A stretch of DNA of 64,000 nt from Paenibacillus sp. J2TS4 (lineage in GTDB: Bacteria > Bacillota > Bacilli > Paenibacillales > NBRC-103111), in NCBI RefSeq assembly GCF_018403245.1, contig NZ_BOSH01000002.1, positions 1 through 64,000 of the forward strand. The letters run 5' to 3'. Positions 15,895 through 24,771 of the stretch are shown piece after piece. Both the position numbers and the translations under genes were made by a program. Under the pieces are notes generated by a model. The model did no database searches, had not been told where the DNA came from, and saw nothing but the letters and a program-made list of their open reading frames with translations. Position 1 is the first letter of the stretch; each line of letters starts with the position of its first letter.

Positions 15895-16671
15895 ATTAGC
15901 GGACTAAATGCATTGTTTCGTCAACGAATTGGCATGCCGGAAAACGAAAAAATAACATTTGCTGCATTGGACTTGGTTCTTGAGCTGACGGCAAAAAGCA
16001 TCCCTTTTGAAAATTTCAGCATAATTGAACAACGCGCAAGCGCGATCACTGAAGACAATCTGGTTTGCAAATTGCTCGTCAACAAGGAGGGCGGTCTTTG
16101 TTACGAATTGAATGCACTGCTCTATTTTTTCTTAATCGACAACTCTTTTCACGCCGTTCTGACGCGAGGCGTCGTTTACAATAACGACGCGCAAGCGTAT
16201 TTGACCATCGGACGAACGCATGCGACGATTTTGCTCGCGCACGAGGATCAGACGTATCTGGTCGACACGGGCTTCGGCGGGAATTTGCCGCTAACGCCGG
16301 TTCCTTTGACCGGGGAGACCGTCACTTCGCGCAACGGGGCATTTCGGGCGCGGAAAGCGCACAGTGAACACGGGGACTATGTGTTGGAAATGAAACTGAA
16401 GCATAAGGATAACGATTGGAGAATCGGCTATGCCTTCGATTCCGGGAAGCCGGTCGGTGATGTGGCGGAATTGAACGAGATTCAGACAATCATCGCCGAA
16501 CATCCGGATTCGCCATTCAACAAGCATTCGTTAATTACCCGGCACACCGCTCAAGGAAGCGTAACATTAACCGATACCTCGCTGACGCAATGGACCGACG
16601 GGGCTGTCGCGAAAGAGAAAATTGACGGCGGCAGGTTCAAAGAACTGTTGAAGAAGCATTTTAGCAGATGA
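15895..16671 (+). CDS. nat: Arylamine N-acetyltransferase with apparent ATT start
   Basis: Transfers acetyl (or malonyl) groups from CoA to arylamines in the cytoplasm. Counting from ATT 15895, the Cys-His-Asp triad falls at C69 (GGLCYELN), H109 (RTHATILL) and D124 (VDTGFGG), in line with Cys69 of characterised bacterial NATs. AAAGGAGG (15879-15886) lies 8 nt before ATT 15895, but no ATG, GTG or TTG exists at that spot in frame. The ATG at 15888 leads only to a 3-codon frame. The other in-frame option, TTG 15835, would add a 20-residue basic extension lacking a ribosome site. It may form one unit with padR. Confidence 0.8.
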   Translation: MSGLNALFRQRIGMPENEKITFAALDLVLELTAKSIPFENFSIIEQRASAITEDNLVCKLLVNKEGGLCYELNALLYFFLIDNSFHAVLTRGVVYNNDAQAYLTIGRTHATILLAHEDQTYLVDTGFGGNLPLTPVPLTGETVTSRNGAFRARKAHSEHGDYVLEMKLKHKDNDWRIGYAFDSGKPVGDVAELNEIQTIIAEHPDSPFNKHSLITRHTAQGSVTLTDTSLTQWTDGAVAKEKIDGGRFKELLKKHFSR

Positions 16672-16716
16672 AACGAGCGGAACTATACCGTTGACGAATC
16701 CGTAACTTTCTTGCCT

Positions 16717-16755
16717 AATGGGGAGTGTTCTGTATTTATCAGAACACTCCCCATT
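16717..16755 (+). terminator. Strong hairpin after nat
   Basis: A perfect 16-bp stem, AATGGGGAGTGTTCTG with its complement and a 7-nt loop. The T-run is poor on both sides, but the stem is strong enough to end transcripts of the padR-nat unit or to stabilise their 3' ends. Confidence 0.7.
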
Positions 16756-16852
16756 CTTGCTGCAAAATAAAGCACCCGGAAGTTAACGGTTGATGCCGTC
16801 CTCTCTTGGGTGTTTCCAGAGTGAGAATGTTTATTGTTGGATGGTCAGGTAA

Positions 16853-17374
16853 TTGACCAGTCTGCACATAGTGGACAGTCATGTCCAGTTTTTATATGTA
16901 TTCATCCCCGCCGACCACCAAGAGGAAGAGGTCATATTTCAAATTCTAATCGTGATGTTTCACAGCGGCTTACGGACAATGGAAGTGTGTGACCTGGCTC
17001 CCGGAGATTGTCATTGCAAGGATCGAGTCGACGGCAACAAAAATGATTATATCCCTTTGTGGTCAAAGGGATACCTTTTGACAATCAAAAGAATAGCCGT
17101 GGCAAGAACACTAAAAGCAGGGGATAGATTGATTATAAAAAGAGATCCTAGAAATGAGTATGACCCCTATGCTATTCAAGTTTGGGCGGAGAACAATCAA
17201 CTTGGTTTTGTACCTAGAGATCTGGGTTATCAGGGCTTGACAAGCGAAAGCACACGCTTTCTGTTAGTTGTCGATTCTTTGAGTAAAGGAATCAACGTCG
17301 ATCGTACCTTGATTTGCGAATCATTTGATCAGTTTAATCCCTTCCTAGATGAAGTTACTTGCTTTTGCGCATGA
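16853..17374 (+). CDS. HIRAN-domain protein with integrase-like N-terminal segment
   Basis: The C-terminal half (about residues 70-165) is a HIRAN domain, known from Rad5/HLTF-type helicases and from stand-alone bacterial proteins, and thought to bind damaged or single-stranded DNA ends. The core reads 'AGDRLIIKRDPRNEYDPYAI' and 'LGFVPRDLG'. The N-terminal ~65 residues contain 'FHSGLRTMEVCDLAPGD' and 'GNKNDYIPL', which look like the start of a tyrosine-recombinase catalytic domain (GLR...E...L and GK...R.IPL). The two parts are probably joined by a deletion. Whether the fusion is expressed is unclear, and no good ribosome site was found. Confidence 0.55.
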   Translation: MTSLHIVDSHVQFLYVFIPADHQEEEVIFQILIVMFHSGLRTMEVCDLAPGDCHCKDRVDGNKNDYIPLWSKGYLLTIKRIAVARTLKAGDRLIIKRDPRNEYDPYAIQVWAENNQLGFVPRDLGYQGLTSESTRFLLVVDSLSKGINVDRTLICESFDQFNPFLDEVTCFCA

Positions 17375-17474
17375 ATGCCTGAAAACCAAGATTGCCCAGG
17401 GAAAGCGGGCGTTTCATTTACCTAGCAGCTTTCAAACTCAGGTGAGAGTGCCTTCTTCAACCCGCCCCATGCTA

Positions 17475-18689
17475 CTAAATTGCAAGAGGTCCATTCGGTT
17501 TAAATATGCGCGAGAGTATAAGAGTGGCTGCCCCGATGGATGTACTGTTCTCTGCAAATCGAACGGGCTTGATGTCTGGCACATAATCGGCATAATTCGG
17601 CTGCAAGGCGTTGAAATGTACACGGACTGCCTCAACAAACTCGGGGCTTGACGCCAGAGCATGCCCTCCGATTACAATCGTCTTTGGATCGTAGACGCGA
17701 ACCAGGTCGCATAAAATTTTGCCGAGGTAAGAAACGGCTTCCTGTACGAACCGTTCGACGTCTTTATCGCCCAGGCGGAAAGACTCGATAATTTCAGTGA
17801 TATTCATCTCTTTCGAGTCAGCTGAAGGTCCATCAACCCTCTTTCTCCGATTTTCATTAACGCGTTTGCATATCGCTTTTTCACTCGCGACCGCTTCCAG
17901 GCACCCTCTTCTCCCGCAACTGCATATTGGCCCATCAGGCTCTACGATGACATGGCCGACATCGCCTTCAAGCTGATTGGCTCCGCGGTAAAGCTGCCCG
18001 TTCAGCACCAGTCCGAGACCGATGCCGCTTTGGAAGAGTCCCAGACATAACATGTGATCGTGTTCCTTGCCGAACCAATTTTCCCCGTAAGCCATGGAGC
18101 GCATTTCGCGTTCTACATAAACAGGCAGCGAAAATGCCTGTTCCAGCTCCTCTCGAATCTTCACATTGCGCCAGTTCTTAAAATTGACGGCATAGATGGA
18201 TGTTCCGGCTTCAACGTCAACTTTCCCCGGCACACCCACGCTGATTCCTATGATTTTGTCGATCCGATCTTCATGTATGGATAGAAGCTCCCGAATGACA
18301 TCTTTTAAGGCTTCCATGACCATAGCCGGTCCTTGGTCCGAAGGGCTGGCCATGCGGTGATGGCACACGACATTGCCGGTCAGATCAAGCATGACGGCAT
18401 TGATCTCATCGGAATTCAGATCGACTCCGACCGCAAACGCGCCTTCCGGTCGAAGCTCCAGCAGTGTTGCCCTTCTACCTCCTTTGGCTGTCGCCTGGCC
18501 TTGCCCCGACCTTATAATAAGTCCTTCCTCGAGCAAATCGGTAATGATGCGCAGGATGGTAGACGGCTGCAGCGAGAGAGCTTTTGCCAGCTCCGCTTGG
18601 GAAATCCGCTCTTTTCTACGAATAGTATCGAGCACGTTAGCGCGATTGATATCGCGGATAGTTGAAGGGTTTGCAGATTGGGTTATCAT
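17475..18689 (-). CDS. ROK-family transcriptional repressor (NagC/XylR type)
   Basis: Sugar-responsive repressor of about 404 residues. The N-terminal winged helix reads 'ISQAELAKALSLQPSTILRIITDLLEEGLI'. The ROK fold follows, with the phosphate-binding 'FAVGVDLNSDEI' and the zinc motif 'CSCGRRGCLE'. ATG 18689 is preferred because GGAGG lies 7 nt upstream; the longer frame to 18752 has no ribosome site. It is divergent from the amino-sugar operon starting at 18963, with 273 bp between them, so it very likely controls that operon in response to GlcNAc, MurNAc or a phosphorylated derivative. Confidence 0.9.
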   Translation of the reverse strand: MITQSANPSTIRDINRANVLDTIRRKERISQAELAKALSLQPSTILRIITDLLEEGLIIRSGQGQATAKGGRRATLLELRPEGAFAVGVDLNSDEINAVMLDLTGNVVCHHRMASPSDQGPAMVMEALKDVIRELLSIHEDRIDKIIGISVGVPGKVDVEAGTSIYAVNFKNWRNVKIREELEQAFSLPVYVEREMRSMAYGENWFGKEHDHMLCLGLFQSGIGLGLVLNGQLYRGANQLEGDVGHVIVEPDGPICSCGRRGCLEAVASEKAICKRVNENRRKRVDGPSADSKEMNITEIIESFRLGDKDVERFVQEAVSYLGKILCDLVRVYDPKTIVIGGHALASSPEFVEAVRVHFNALQPNYADYVPDIKPVRFAENSTSIGAATLILSRIFKPNGPLAI

Positions 18690-18825
18690 GAATTTCCTCC
18701 TTGACATGCATTCATTGTCGGACAAGCCGCGCTTGCAGATATGTATCTTCATTGCCTCATTGCACCAATTCTATCACTTTTTCCTTTTTTGTTTTGGAAT
18801 GAAATTCGGAAACTTCAGAAAAGTG

Positions 18826-18854
18826 TTGTAATTATGATTCTGAATGATTATAAT
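18826..18854 (+). promoter_or_regulatory. Promoter of the amino-sugar operon
   Basis: -35 TTGTAA (18826-18831), 17 bp spacer, consensus -10 TATAAT (18849-18854). Transcription would begin near 18861, directly before an inverted repeat. Confidence 0.65.
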
Positions 18855-18862
18855 TCAATTGT

Positions 18863-18897
18863 AGAATAGTTTCTTGCCAAAAGCAACAAACTATTCT
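18863..18897. promoter_or_regulatory. Inverted repeat, candidate ROK operator
   Basis: AGAATAGTTT - 15 bp - AAACTATTCT, a perfect 10-bp inverted repeat starting 2-3 bp after the predicted transcription start. The half-site centres are about 25 bp apart, suiting a dimer that contacts separated half-sites. As RNA it could also form a leader hairpin. Confidence 0.6.
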
Positions 18898-18962
18898 GTT
18901 ATGAAAAGCGCCGCACGGTAGCTCAATACATTCATCGTCGGTGAAAGCGAGGATGTAAGAAC

Positions 18963-19904
18963 ATGCACTGTGTAATTGGAATTGACGGTGGAGCAACGAA
19001 AACAGAAGTGTTGGCTTTAAGACCGGATGGAACTGAGCTTTGCCGGCTCAGTGGAGATTCGAGCAATCCCAGTTCTCAAAATCCCCGGCAAGCGGCAGCA
19101 AATTTAGGGGCGCTTCTCGAGTGTATGCTGGAGCAACCCGCACTTCAAGGAAGGGAGGTTTTGTCTGTTTGCATGGGCCTGGCGGGGCTCATAACCGATC
19201 GTGATCGTCATTACTTCGACTCTTACATTAGAGATTTTCGCAGCAAGCGTCGTATGAATTTCCGGTTCGCGATAATGAGCGATATCGAAATCGTACTTGC
19301 AGGAACGCTGGAACAAGAACATGGGATCGCCGTTGTTGCGGGAACCGGGTCGTGCGTTTTTGGCCGGACGCCAGACGGAGCTGTCTACCGAACAGGCGGA
19401 TGGGGGCATCTGATCGGCGATGAAGGAAGCGGTTACAGGATTGGTCTTGCTACTCTGCAATCCCTTGCGCAAAGCCATGACGGTTTGCTTCCGCATACAA
19501 GGTTGACCTGGCTGTTGACAGAGAAATGCGGAATAAGCGGGATTATGGAATTAAAGGATTATATTTACGACCAAGCCATCACGAAAAAGGATATCGCCGC
19601 CTTCACCGAAATATGCGTCCAGGCAAGCAACGAAGGAGATTCGGTCGCATCGGACATCATTCGCGAGGCCGCAGGAGAACTGGTGCAGACGACGCTTGCC
19701 CTGATCCGCAAAGATCGATGGTTCGCGGCATCTCCCGTCGTAATGTCCGGATCTATCTTCAAACACTCCAGTCTGTTTCGACAAACCTTTACAAGCCAAT
19801 TGCAAAGCGAGTACAATCTCCTATCGTTCCATCTTCCCCGGCGTAAGCCGGTATACGGAGCGGGGAGGATCGCGCTCAGCCTTCTGCAGGGGCACCGAGC
19901 GTAA
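18963..19904 (+). CDS. BadF/BadG-type N-acetylglucosamine / N-acetylmuramic acid kinase
   Basis: ATP-dependent sugar kinase of 313 residues in the ASKHA fold. The phosphate-1 motif is 'IGIDGGATKTEVLAL' at the N-terminus, and the second glycine-rich loop is 'VVAGTGSCVFG' with 'GGWGHLIGDEGSGY' after it. These fit the BcrAD_BadFG family used as GlcNAc kinases and as MurK, which phosphorylates both MurNAc and GlcNAc in clostridia. It is followed after 25 bp by murQ, so phosphorylating MurNAc for the etherase and GlcNAc released by the GH89 enzyme are both plausible. Start ATG 18963 after gcgaggatg. Confidence 0.85.
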   Translation: MHCVIGIDGGATKTEVLALRPDGTELCRLSGDSSNPSSQNPRQAAANLGALLECMLEQPALQGREVLSVCMGLAGLITDRDRHYFDSYIRDFRSKRRMNFRFAIMSDIEIVLAGTLEQEHGIAVVAGTGSCVFGRTPDGAVYRTGGWGHLIGDEGSGYRIGLATLQSLAQSHDGLLPHTRLTWLLTEKCGISGIMELKDYIYDQAITKKDIAAFTEICVQASNEGDSVASDIIREAAGELVQTTLALIRKDRWFAASPVVMSGSIFKHSSLFRQTFTSQLQSEYNLLSFHLPRRKPVYGAGRIALSLLQGHRA

Positions 19905-19929
19905 ATAAAAAAGATTTGAAGGGGAGAAA

Positions 19930-20847
19930 ATGATGCGGGATCAACTAAAAGAGCTTGCAACCGAGCAGCCGAACAAACGGACAGAACAGATCGACACGCT
20001 TCCGACTGAACGTATTTTGGAGCTTATCAATGAGGAAGATCAGCAGGTCGCAATCGTCGTCAAGGGTTGCCTTTCTGCCATTGCATCTGCGGTCGAGATG
20101 GTTACTGCGGCTATTGCCGGAGGAGGGAGGCTGATCTACGTCGGAGCCGGTTCGAGCGGGCGAATTGCCCAGCAGGATGCGCTTGAATGTCCCCCCACCT
20201 ATGGGACGGCTCCCGGTATTGTACAATGCATTCTGGCCGGCGGCAATTCTATCAATCACAGTCCCGACGAGAAAGCGGAGGACGATTTCGCTGCCGGCGC
20301 GGAAGAGATCAGCCAAAGAAAAGTGACCGCACAGGACGTCGTCGTCGGCATTGCGGCCAGCGGCCGTACCCCCTTCGTCCTTGGAGCAATGAAACAGGCG
20401 GCTGCCCTTGGGGCGAAGGTGATCGGGATTTGCAACAACCGCGGAACGCCAATGGCCGAAGCTGCAGACCTGGTCATCGAAGCTGTCACCGGACCGGAGG
20501 CCATTATGGGATCTACCCGCATGAAGGCCGGCACCGCCCAAAAAATGATACTGAACATGCTGACCACAGCGACGATGATTCGTCTGGGCAAAGTATATAA
20601 AAACTTGATGGTAGATCTCCAGGCGGATAATTCCAAGCTAGTTGACCGGGCCAAACGTATCGTAGAGATAGCGACTAACGTATCGGTGAAGGAAGTGGAA
20701 CGTGCCTATGCGGCAGCAAAAGGTGACGTGAAAACCGCCATCGTCATCCTTGCGGCGGGAGTGGACAGTTCGGAAGCCCGGCGGAAGCTTGCTGAGCATG
20801 ATGGTCATATTCGCAAGGCCATGAATGGAGGGATTGAAGTCGGATGA
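19930..20847 (+). CDS. murQ: N-acetylmuramic acid 6-phosphate etherase
   Basis: Cleaves the lactyl ether of MurNAc-6-P to give GlcNAc-6-P and D-lactate in cell-wall recycling. At 305 residues it matches the family. The SIS domain shows the signature 'YVGAGSSGRIAQQDALECPP'. The C-terminal part has the small helical UBA-like domain (NVSVKEVERAYAAAKGD). Ribosome site gaagggga before the tandem ATG 19930/19933. Its stop overlaps the start of the GH89 gene by 4 nt (ATGA), showing translational coupling. In E. coli murQ goes with a PTS; here an ABC transporter replaces it. Confidence 0.95.
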   Translation: MMRDQLKELATEQPNKRTEQIDTLPTERILELINEEDQQVAIVVKGCLSAIASAVEMVTAAIAGGGRLIYVGAGSSGRIAQQDALECPPTYGTAPGIVQCILAGGNSINHSPDEKAEDDFAAGAEEISQRKVTAQDVVVGIAASGRTPFVLGAMKQAAALGAKVIGICNNRGTPMAEAADLVIEAVTGPEAIMGSTRMKAGTAQKMILNMLTTATMIRLGKVYKNLMVDLQADNSKLVDRAKRIVEIATNVSVKEVERAYAAAKGDVKTAIVILAAGVDSSEARRKLAEHDGHIRKAMNGGIEVG

Positions 20848-23039
20848 AGCTTAATTCTCAAGCCGTCTCTACGTTGGCGGAGCGGTTGATTGGTGAAGCT
20901 TACGCAAGTCAGCTTCGTTTTGAACTGCTGAACTGTACAGATGGAGTTCATCGTTTCCAAATCGAAGAAGCGGACGGTCTGATCGTCATACGCGGTACAA
21001 CTCCCGTCGCACAGGCGGCCGGTTTCCACTGGTATCTGAAGTATTGCTGCCGTTGCAGCATCTCCTGGTGTGGTGATCAACTGAAACTTCCCGCGACCTT
21101 GCCGAGGCCTGAGACGAAAATCGAACAATCCAGCCCTTACCGATATGTATACGCTTACAACTTTGTGACTTATTCCTATACCACGGCGTTCTGGGATTGG
21201 GCCCGTTGGGAGCGTGAGCTCGATTGGATGGCCCTAAACGGAATTAATCTCGTTTTGGAAATGACCGGACACGAAGAAGTTTGGAGAAGAACGTTCGCAA
21301 AATTTGGGTATACCGACGAGGAAATTCGGACGTTCTTAAGCGGCCCCGCTTACTTGCCGTTTCAATGGCTCGGTTGCTTGTACGGCTGGGGCGGACCTCT
21401 TCCGCCAAGCTGGTTCGACGACCGCGTGGCACTTGCTCACCGGATTCATGCCCGGATGGCCGAACTGGGTATGACGCGAATCCTTCCGGGATACACAGGC
21501 ATTGTGCCGCCGGATTTTGCGAACAAGATGCCGGGTGCTGTGGTGCTGGATCAGGGCAAATGGGTCGAGATGGAACGTCCTCCCATCCTCCGGTCTGATT
21601 CCTCTGCTTTTGATTTGGTTGCCCAAACCTTCTATAAAGAACAGGAAAAATTGTTCGGTACCGATCATTTTTATGCCGCTGATCCGTTCCATGAAGGGGG
21701 GAATACTGGGGTTCTTGATTTGTCGGAAGCGATGCGGCGGGTACAGGACGCGATGCTGAAAGCAGACCCGCAGGCAGTTTGGGTGCTGCAGGGCTGGTGG
21801 CAAAATCCTACGCCGGAAATGTTCGCGGGACTCAACAAGGATCAGGCATTGATCCTGGATTTATGGGGAGAACAAGCGCCGCGCTGGAAACGGGCAGGAG
21901 AAAATGTGTTTTACGGAACTCCGTGGATTTGGTCGTTTCTCCACAATTTCGGCGGACGGCTGGGACTTTACGGGCACATGAAGGGAGCCGTAGATCGGCT
22001 GCTTGAAGCACTCCATCATCCTGATCATGGGCGGATGTGCGGGATCGGTCTTACCGGTGAAGGGATTGGGCAAAATCCGGTCATATACGATTTAATTCTT
22101 GAAATGGCCTGGCGGACCGAGGTTGATGTCGATGATTGGCTGGAACGATATGTGGAGCGCCGATATGGAGGGCGAAACGCAAACGCCATGAAGGCATGGA
22201 AATACCTGGAGGGAAGCGTCTATTCCTGCTCTCGGCAGATCGGGCCGACGGAAAGCATCATCAACGCACGGCCGAGCGAAGTATTCGAGAAGCGGTCGGC
22301 GAATCAAGGTGTCGTGCCCGACGGGGAGACGGCTCCGGGAAAAGCGATCCCGGCAGAGAAATATTGGGAGCCGGACTCGCTCTATTACGATCCGTCCCAT
22401 GTCGCGGAAGCTTGCCGGCTGCTGTATGCCGCATTCGACGAACTGCACGGAGCGGACCCGTACTTGTATGATCTGGTCGACGTAACGCGTCAGATGATCG
22501 CCGATCGCGCGAGAACATTTGCCTCCAATTTCCTCCGGGCTTACCATAGCGGAGACGTCGAAGGCTTCAACCGGAACAGCAAGGAGTTCCTCACTCTGCT
22601 CGCCGACCAGGAAGAATTGCTTAATACGCGCGGTGAATTTCTGCTCGGCCGCTGGCTGGAACAGGCCAAGAGAATCGGCCGCAGCGAGAACGAGAAGCGG
22701 CTCTACGAGTTCAATGCCCGCACATTGATTACGCTGTGGTCTAATGAAGCCGGCCAAAGCTTCCTTCACGAATATGCCCATAGGGACTGGGCGGGTTTGA
22801 CAGCGGATTTCTACTTGCCGCGATGGCGCTTGTTCATCGCAGCATTGGACCGATCCCTAACAACCGGCGAACCTCCGGAACCTATTGACTGGTACGCGTG
22901 GGAATATAATTGGACCATTGAAACGAAGCCGTATCCGACCGAACCGTCGGGCGATATTCGCTCGATCGTCGGCCAAATGATTGAGAAACTGAGTTCGTTT
23001 TCTTCATCCCAGTCGCAATATTTGGAGGGTTCGATATGA
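20844..23039 (+). CDS. GH89 alpha-N-acetylglucosaminidase
   Basis: Exo-glycosidase that removes terminal alpha-linked GlcNAc, as in human NAGLU and bacterial mucin-acting enzymes. The 731-residue protein has a small N-terminal domain (about 1-85), then the NAGLU barrel beginning 'YRYVYAYNFVTYSYTTAFWD'. Marker segments are 'LVLEMTGHEEVWRRTF', 'YADPFHEGG'-type 'YAADPFHEGGN' and 'VWVLQGWWQNP'. A C-terminal helical domain follows. There is no signal peptide, so it acts in the cytoplasm on imported glycans. It overlaps murQ and the lipoprotein gene by 4 nt each (ATGA junctions). Confidence 0.9.
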   Translation: MKLNSQAVSTLAERLIGEAYASQLRFELLNCTDGVHRFQIEEADGLIVIRGTTPVAQAAGFHWYLKYCCRCSISWCGDQLKLPATLPRPETKIEQSSPYRYVYAYNFVTYSYTTAFWDWARWERELDWMALNGINLVLEMTGHEEVWRRTFAKFGYTDEEIRTFLSGPAYLPFQWLGCLYGWGGPLPPSWFDDRVALAHRIHARMAELGMTRILPGYTGIVPPDFANKMPGAVVLDQGKWVEMERPPILRSDSSAFDLVAQTFYKEQEKLFGTDHFYAADPFHEGGNTGVLDLSEAMRRVQDAMLKADPQAVWVLQGWWQNPTPEMFAGLNKDQALILDLWGEQAPRWKRAGENVFYGTPWIWSFLHNFGGRLGLYGHMKGAVDRLLEALHHPDHGRMCGIGLTGEGIGQNPVIYDLILEMAWRTEVDVDDWLERYVERRYGGRNANAMKAWKYLEGSVYSCSRQIGPTESIINARPSEVFEKRSANQGVVPDGETAPGKAIPAEKYWEPDSLYYDPSHVAEACRLLYAAFDELHGADPYLYDLVDVTRQMIADRARTFASNFLRAYHSGDVEGFNRNSKEFLTLLADQEELLNTRGEFLLGRWLEQAKRIGRSENEKRLYEFNARTLITLWSNEAGQSFLHEYAHRDWAGLTADFYLPRWRLFIAALDRSLTTGEPPEPIDWYAWEYNWTIETKPYPTEPSGDIRSIVGQMIEKLSSFSSSQSQYLEGSI

Positions 23040-24694
23040 AAAGAGTTTCTCCGCGCCTCAACGTATCTATGCTACTGATAATCGCTCTGCTTGTCAGCGC
23101 ATGCTCGATCAACAGCGGCCAACAAAATGATTCCGCTGGTTCTCCCGGCTCCTCGGATAATCAAGCGTCCACTTCCGAAACCGCCGATCCGTTTGGAAAG
23201 TATGATCCGCCAATCGTAGTGTCGGCTGTTCGCGCCATTGACGAAGCAGTGAAATATCCGTCGGGAGACAGTCTGGACAACAATGTGTGGACCCGGGAAT
23301 TCGCCGACAAGCTTGGCATCAAGATCAAGTATGATTGGACAGTTGCGTCAACGCAATACGAACAAAAGCTGAACGTCTCGCTTACTTCCGGGGAAATGGC
23401 GGATATTATGCCGGTCTATTCCAAGCAACTTCAAGAGCTCGCGGAGTTCGACAAGCTGGAAGATTTGACCGAGTTATTCGACAAATACGCGTCGCCGCTC
23501 ACAAAGGAAATATTGTATCAGGACGGCGGAACGGCAATGAAATCGGCGACTTTCAACGACAAATTGCTAGCGCTTCCATATACGGGAGCCAGCTTCGGCC
23601 AAGTGCTGTGGGTACGATCCGATTGGCTGGAGGAGATGAATCTGCCGGAGCCGAAGACAATGGACGACGTGCTGATGATTTCAAAAGCGTTTAAATCCAG
23701 GAGCAACAATTCTTACGGTCTTGCGGCGAATTGGGGCACTGCGCTGACCGGATTTTTCAACGGCTATCACGCTTACCCCAATATTTGGATCAAAGACAGT
23801 GACGGTAAGCTCGCATTCGGCAGCATTCAACCGGAAATGAAGGCCGCACTCGCAAAGCTGCGCGAGCTGTACGCCAACGGCGAGATTGACCAGGAGTTCG
23901 CGTTGAAGGATGACAATAAAATGCTCGATACGGTAACATCGGGCAGCGTGGGCATGATTTATGGACCCGACTGGTATCCATTCTGGCCGTTCGCCGATGC
24001 CAAGCTGAAGGACCCGAAGATCGACTGGAAAGCGTTTCCCATTCCGTACATCGACGAAAATCCCGCCAAGGTACCGGTCACCTTCCCGGTCGGAATATAC
24101 TTCGTCGTGAAAAAGGGCGCCAAGCATCCGGAAGCGGCAATTAAAATGCTGAATCTATTTATTGAAAATACTTGGAGCAAAACGGCGGACACCGAAAAAT
24201 TCCTCATTGCGCCGGACGGTATCGAATTGTTCAAATATCCGCTGATTCAAGCCTGGCCCGCAAACAAGGATTTGCCGGATTTGTACAATGCGATCAAAGA
24301 TGCGCTCCAGACGAAGGACGCCTCCGCGCTCAACGGCGAGCAGAGGACAAAGCATGACCGGATTGTTCAATTCCAGAGCACGGGCGAACTCGGTACCAAC
24401 GCCATCAATTGGGCAACTGCCCGACAGATGGCGCCAGAGAAAGGCTCTTCTTTTTCGGTGCTCGCCTATTACCGGGATAAGGGACTGGTGCTGACTGACG
24501 AAATGTACGGTCCTCCGACACCAACGATGACGAAGAGTATGACCACCCTGCTGGATCTTCAGAAGCAAGCATTTACGAGAATTGTCATGGGCACCGCCCC
24601 GCTGGATTCTTTCGATTCATTCGTGGAGGAATGGAAGAAGCTGGGCGGAGACAAAATTACGAAAGAGGTGAACGAGTGGGCGGCATCGCAATAA
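23036..24694 (+). CDS. ABC transporter substrate-binding lipoprotein (LplA type)
   Basis: Extracellular sugar-binding lipoprotein of 552 residues. A basic N-terminus, a hydrophobic core and the lipobox LVSA-C put the lipidated Cys at residue 23, followed by a Ser/Gly/Gln-rich linker. The size and the C-terminal architecture match the large binding proteins that pair with LplB/YtcP permeases in Paenibacillus. It overlaps the GH89 gene by ATGA. Its ligand is probably an alpha-GlcNAc-containing or MurNAc-containing oligosaccharide, judging only by operon content. A hairpin at 24704 separates it from the permeases. Confidence 0.9.
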   Translation: MKRVSPRLNVSMLLIIALLVSACSINSGQQNDSAGSPGSSDNQASTSETADPFGKYDPPIVVSAVRAIDEAVKYPSGDSLDNNVWTREFADKLGIKIKYDWTVASTQYEQKLNVSLTSGEMADIMPVYSKQLQELAEFDKLEDLTELFDKYASPLTKEILYQDGGTAMKSATFNDKLLALPYTGASFGQVLWVRSDWLEEMNLPEPKTMDDVLMISKAFKSRSNNSYGLAANWGTALTGFFNGYHAYPNIWIKDSDGKLAFGSIQPEMKAALAKLRELYANGEIDQEFALKDDNKMLDTVTSGSVGMIYGPDWYPFWPFADAKLKDPKIDWKAFPIPYIDENPAKVPVTFPVGIYFVVKKGAKHPEAAIKMLNLFIENTWSKTADTEKFLIAPDGIELFKYPLIQAWPANKDLPDLYNAIKDALQTKDASALNGEQRTKHDRIVQFQSTGELGTNAINWATARQMAPEKGSSFSVLAYYRDKGLVLTDEMYGPPTPTMTKSMTTLLDLQKQAFTRIVMGTAPLDSFDSFVEEWKKLGGDKITKEVNEWAASQ

Positions 24695-24703
24695 TTGGCT
24701 TGC

Positions 24704-24732
24704 GGGGGAAGCGGTAATGAGCCGCTCCCTCC
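24704..24732 (+). promoter_or_regulatory. Intercistronic hairpin between binding protein and permeases
   Basis: GGGGGAAGCGG (24704-24714) pairs with CCGCTCCCTCC (24722-24732) with one mismatch and one wobble. No T-run follows, so it probably protects the 3' end of the binding-protein mRNA and lowers permease expression rather than ending transcription completely. Confidence 0.6.
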
Positions 24733-24771
24733 ACCCGTTTACCAATATATCTAAAGAATGTGGTGGAACAG

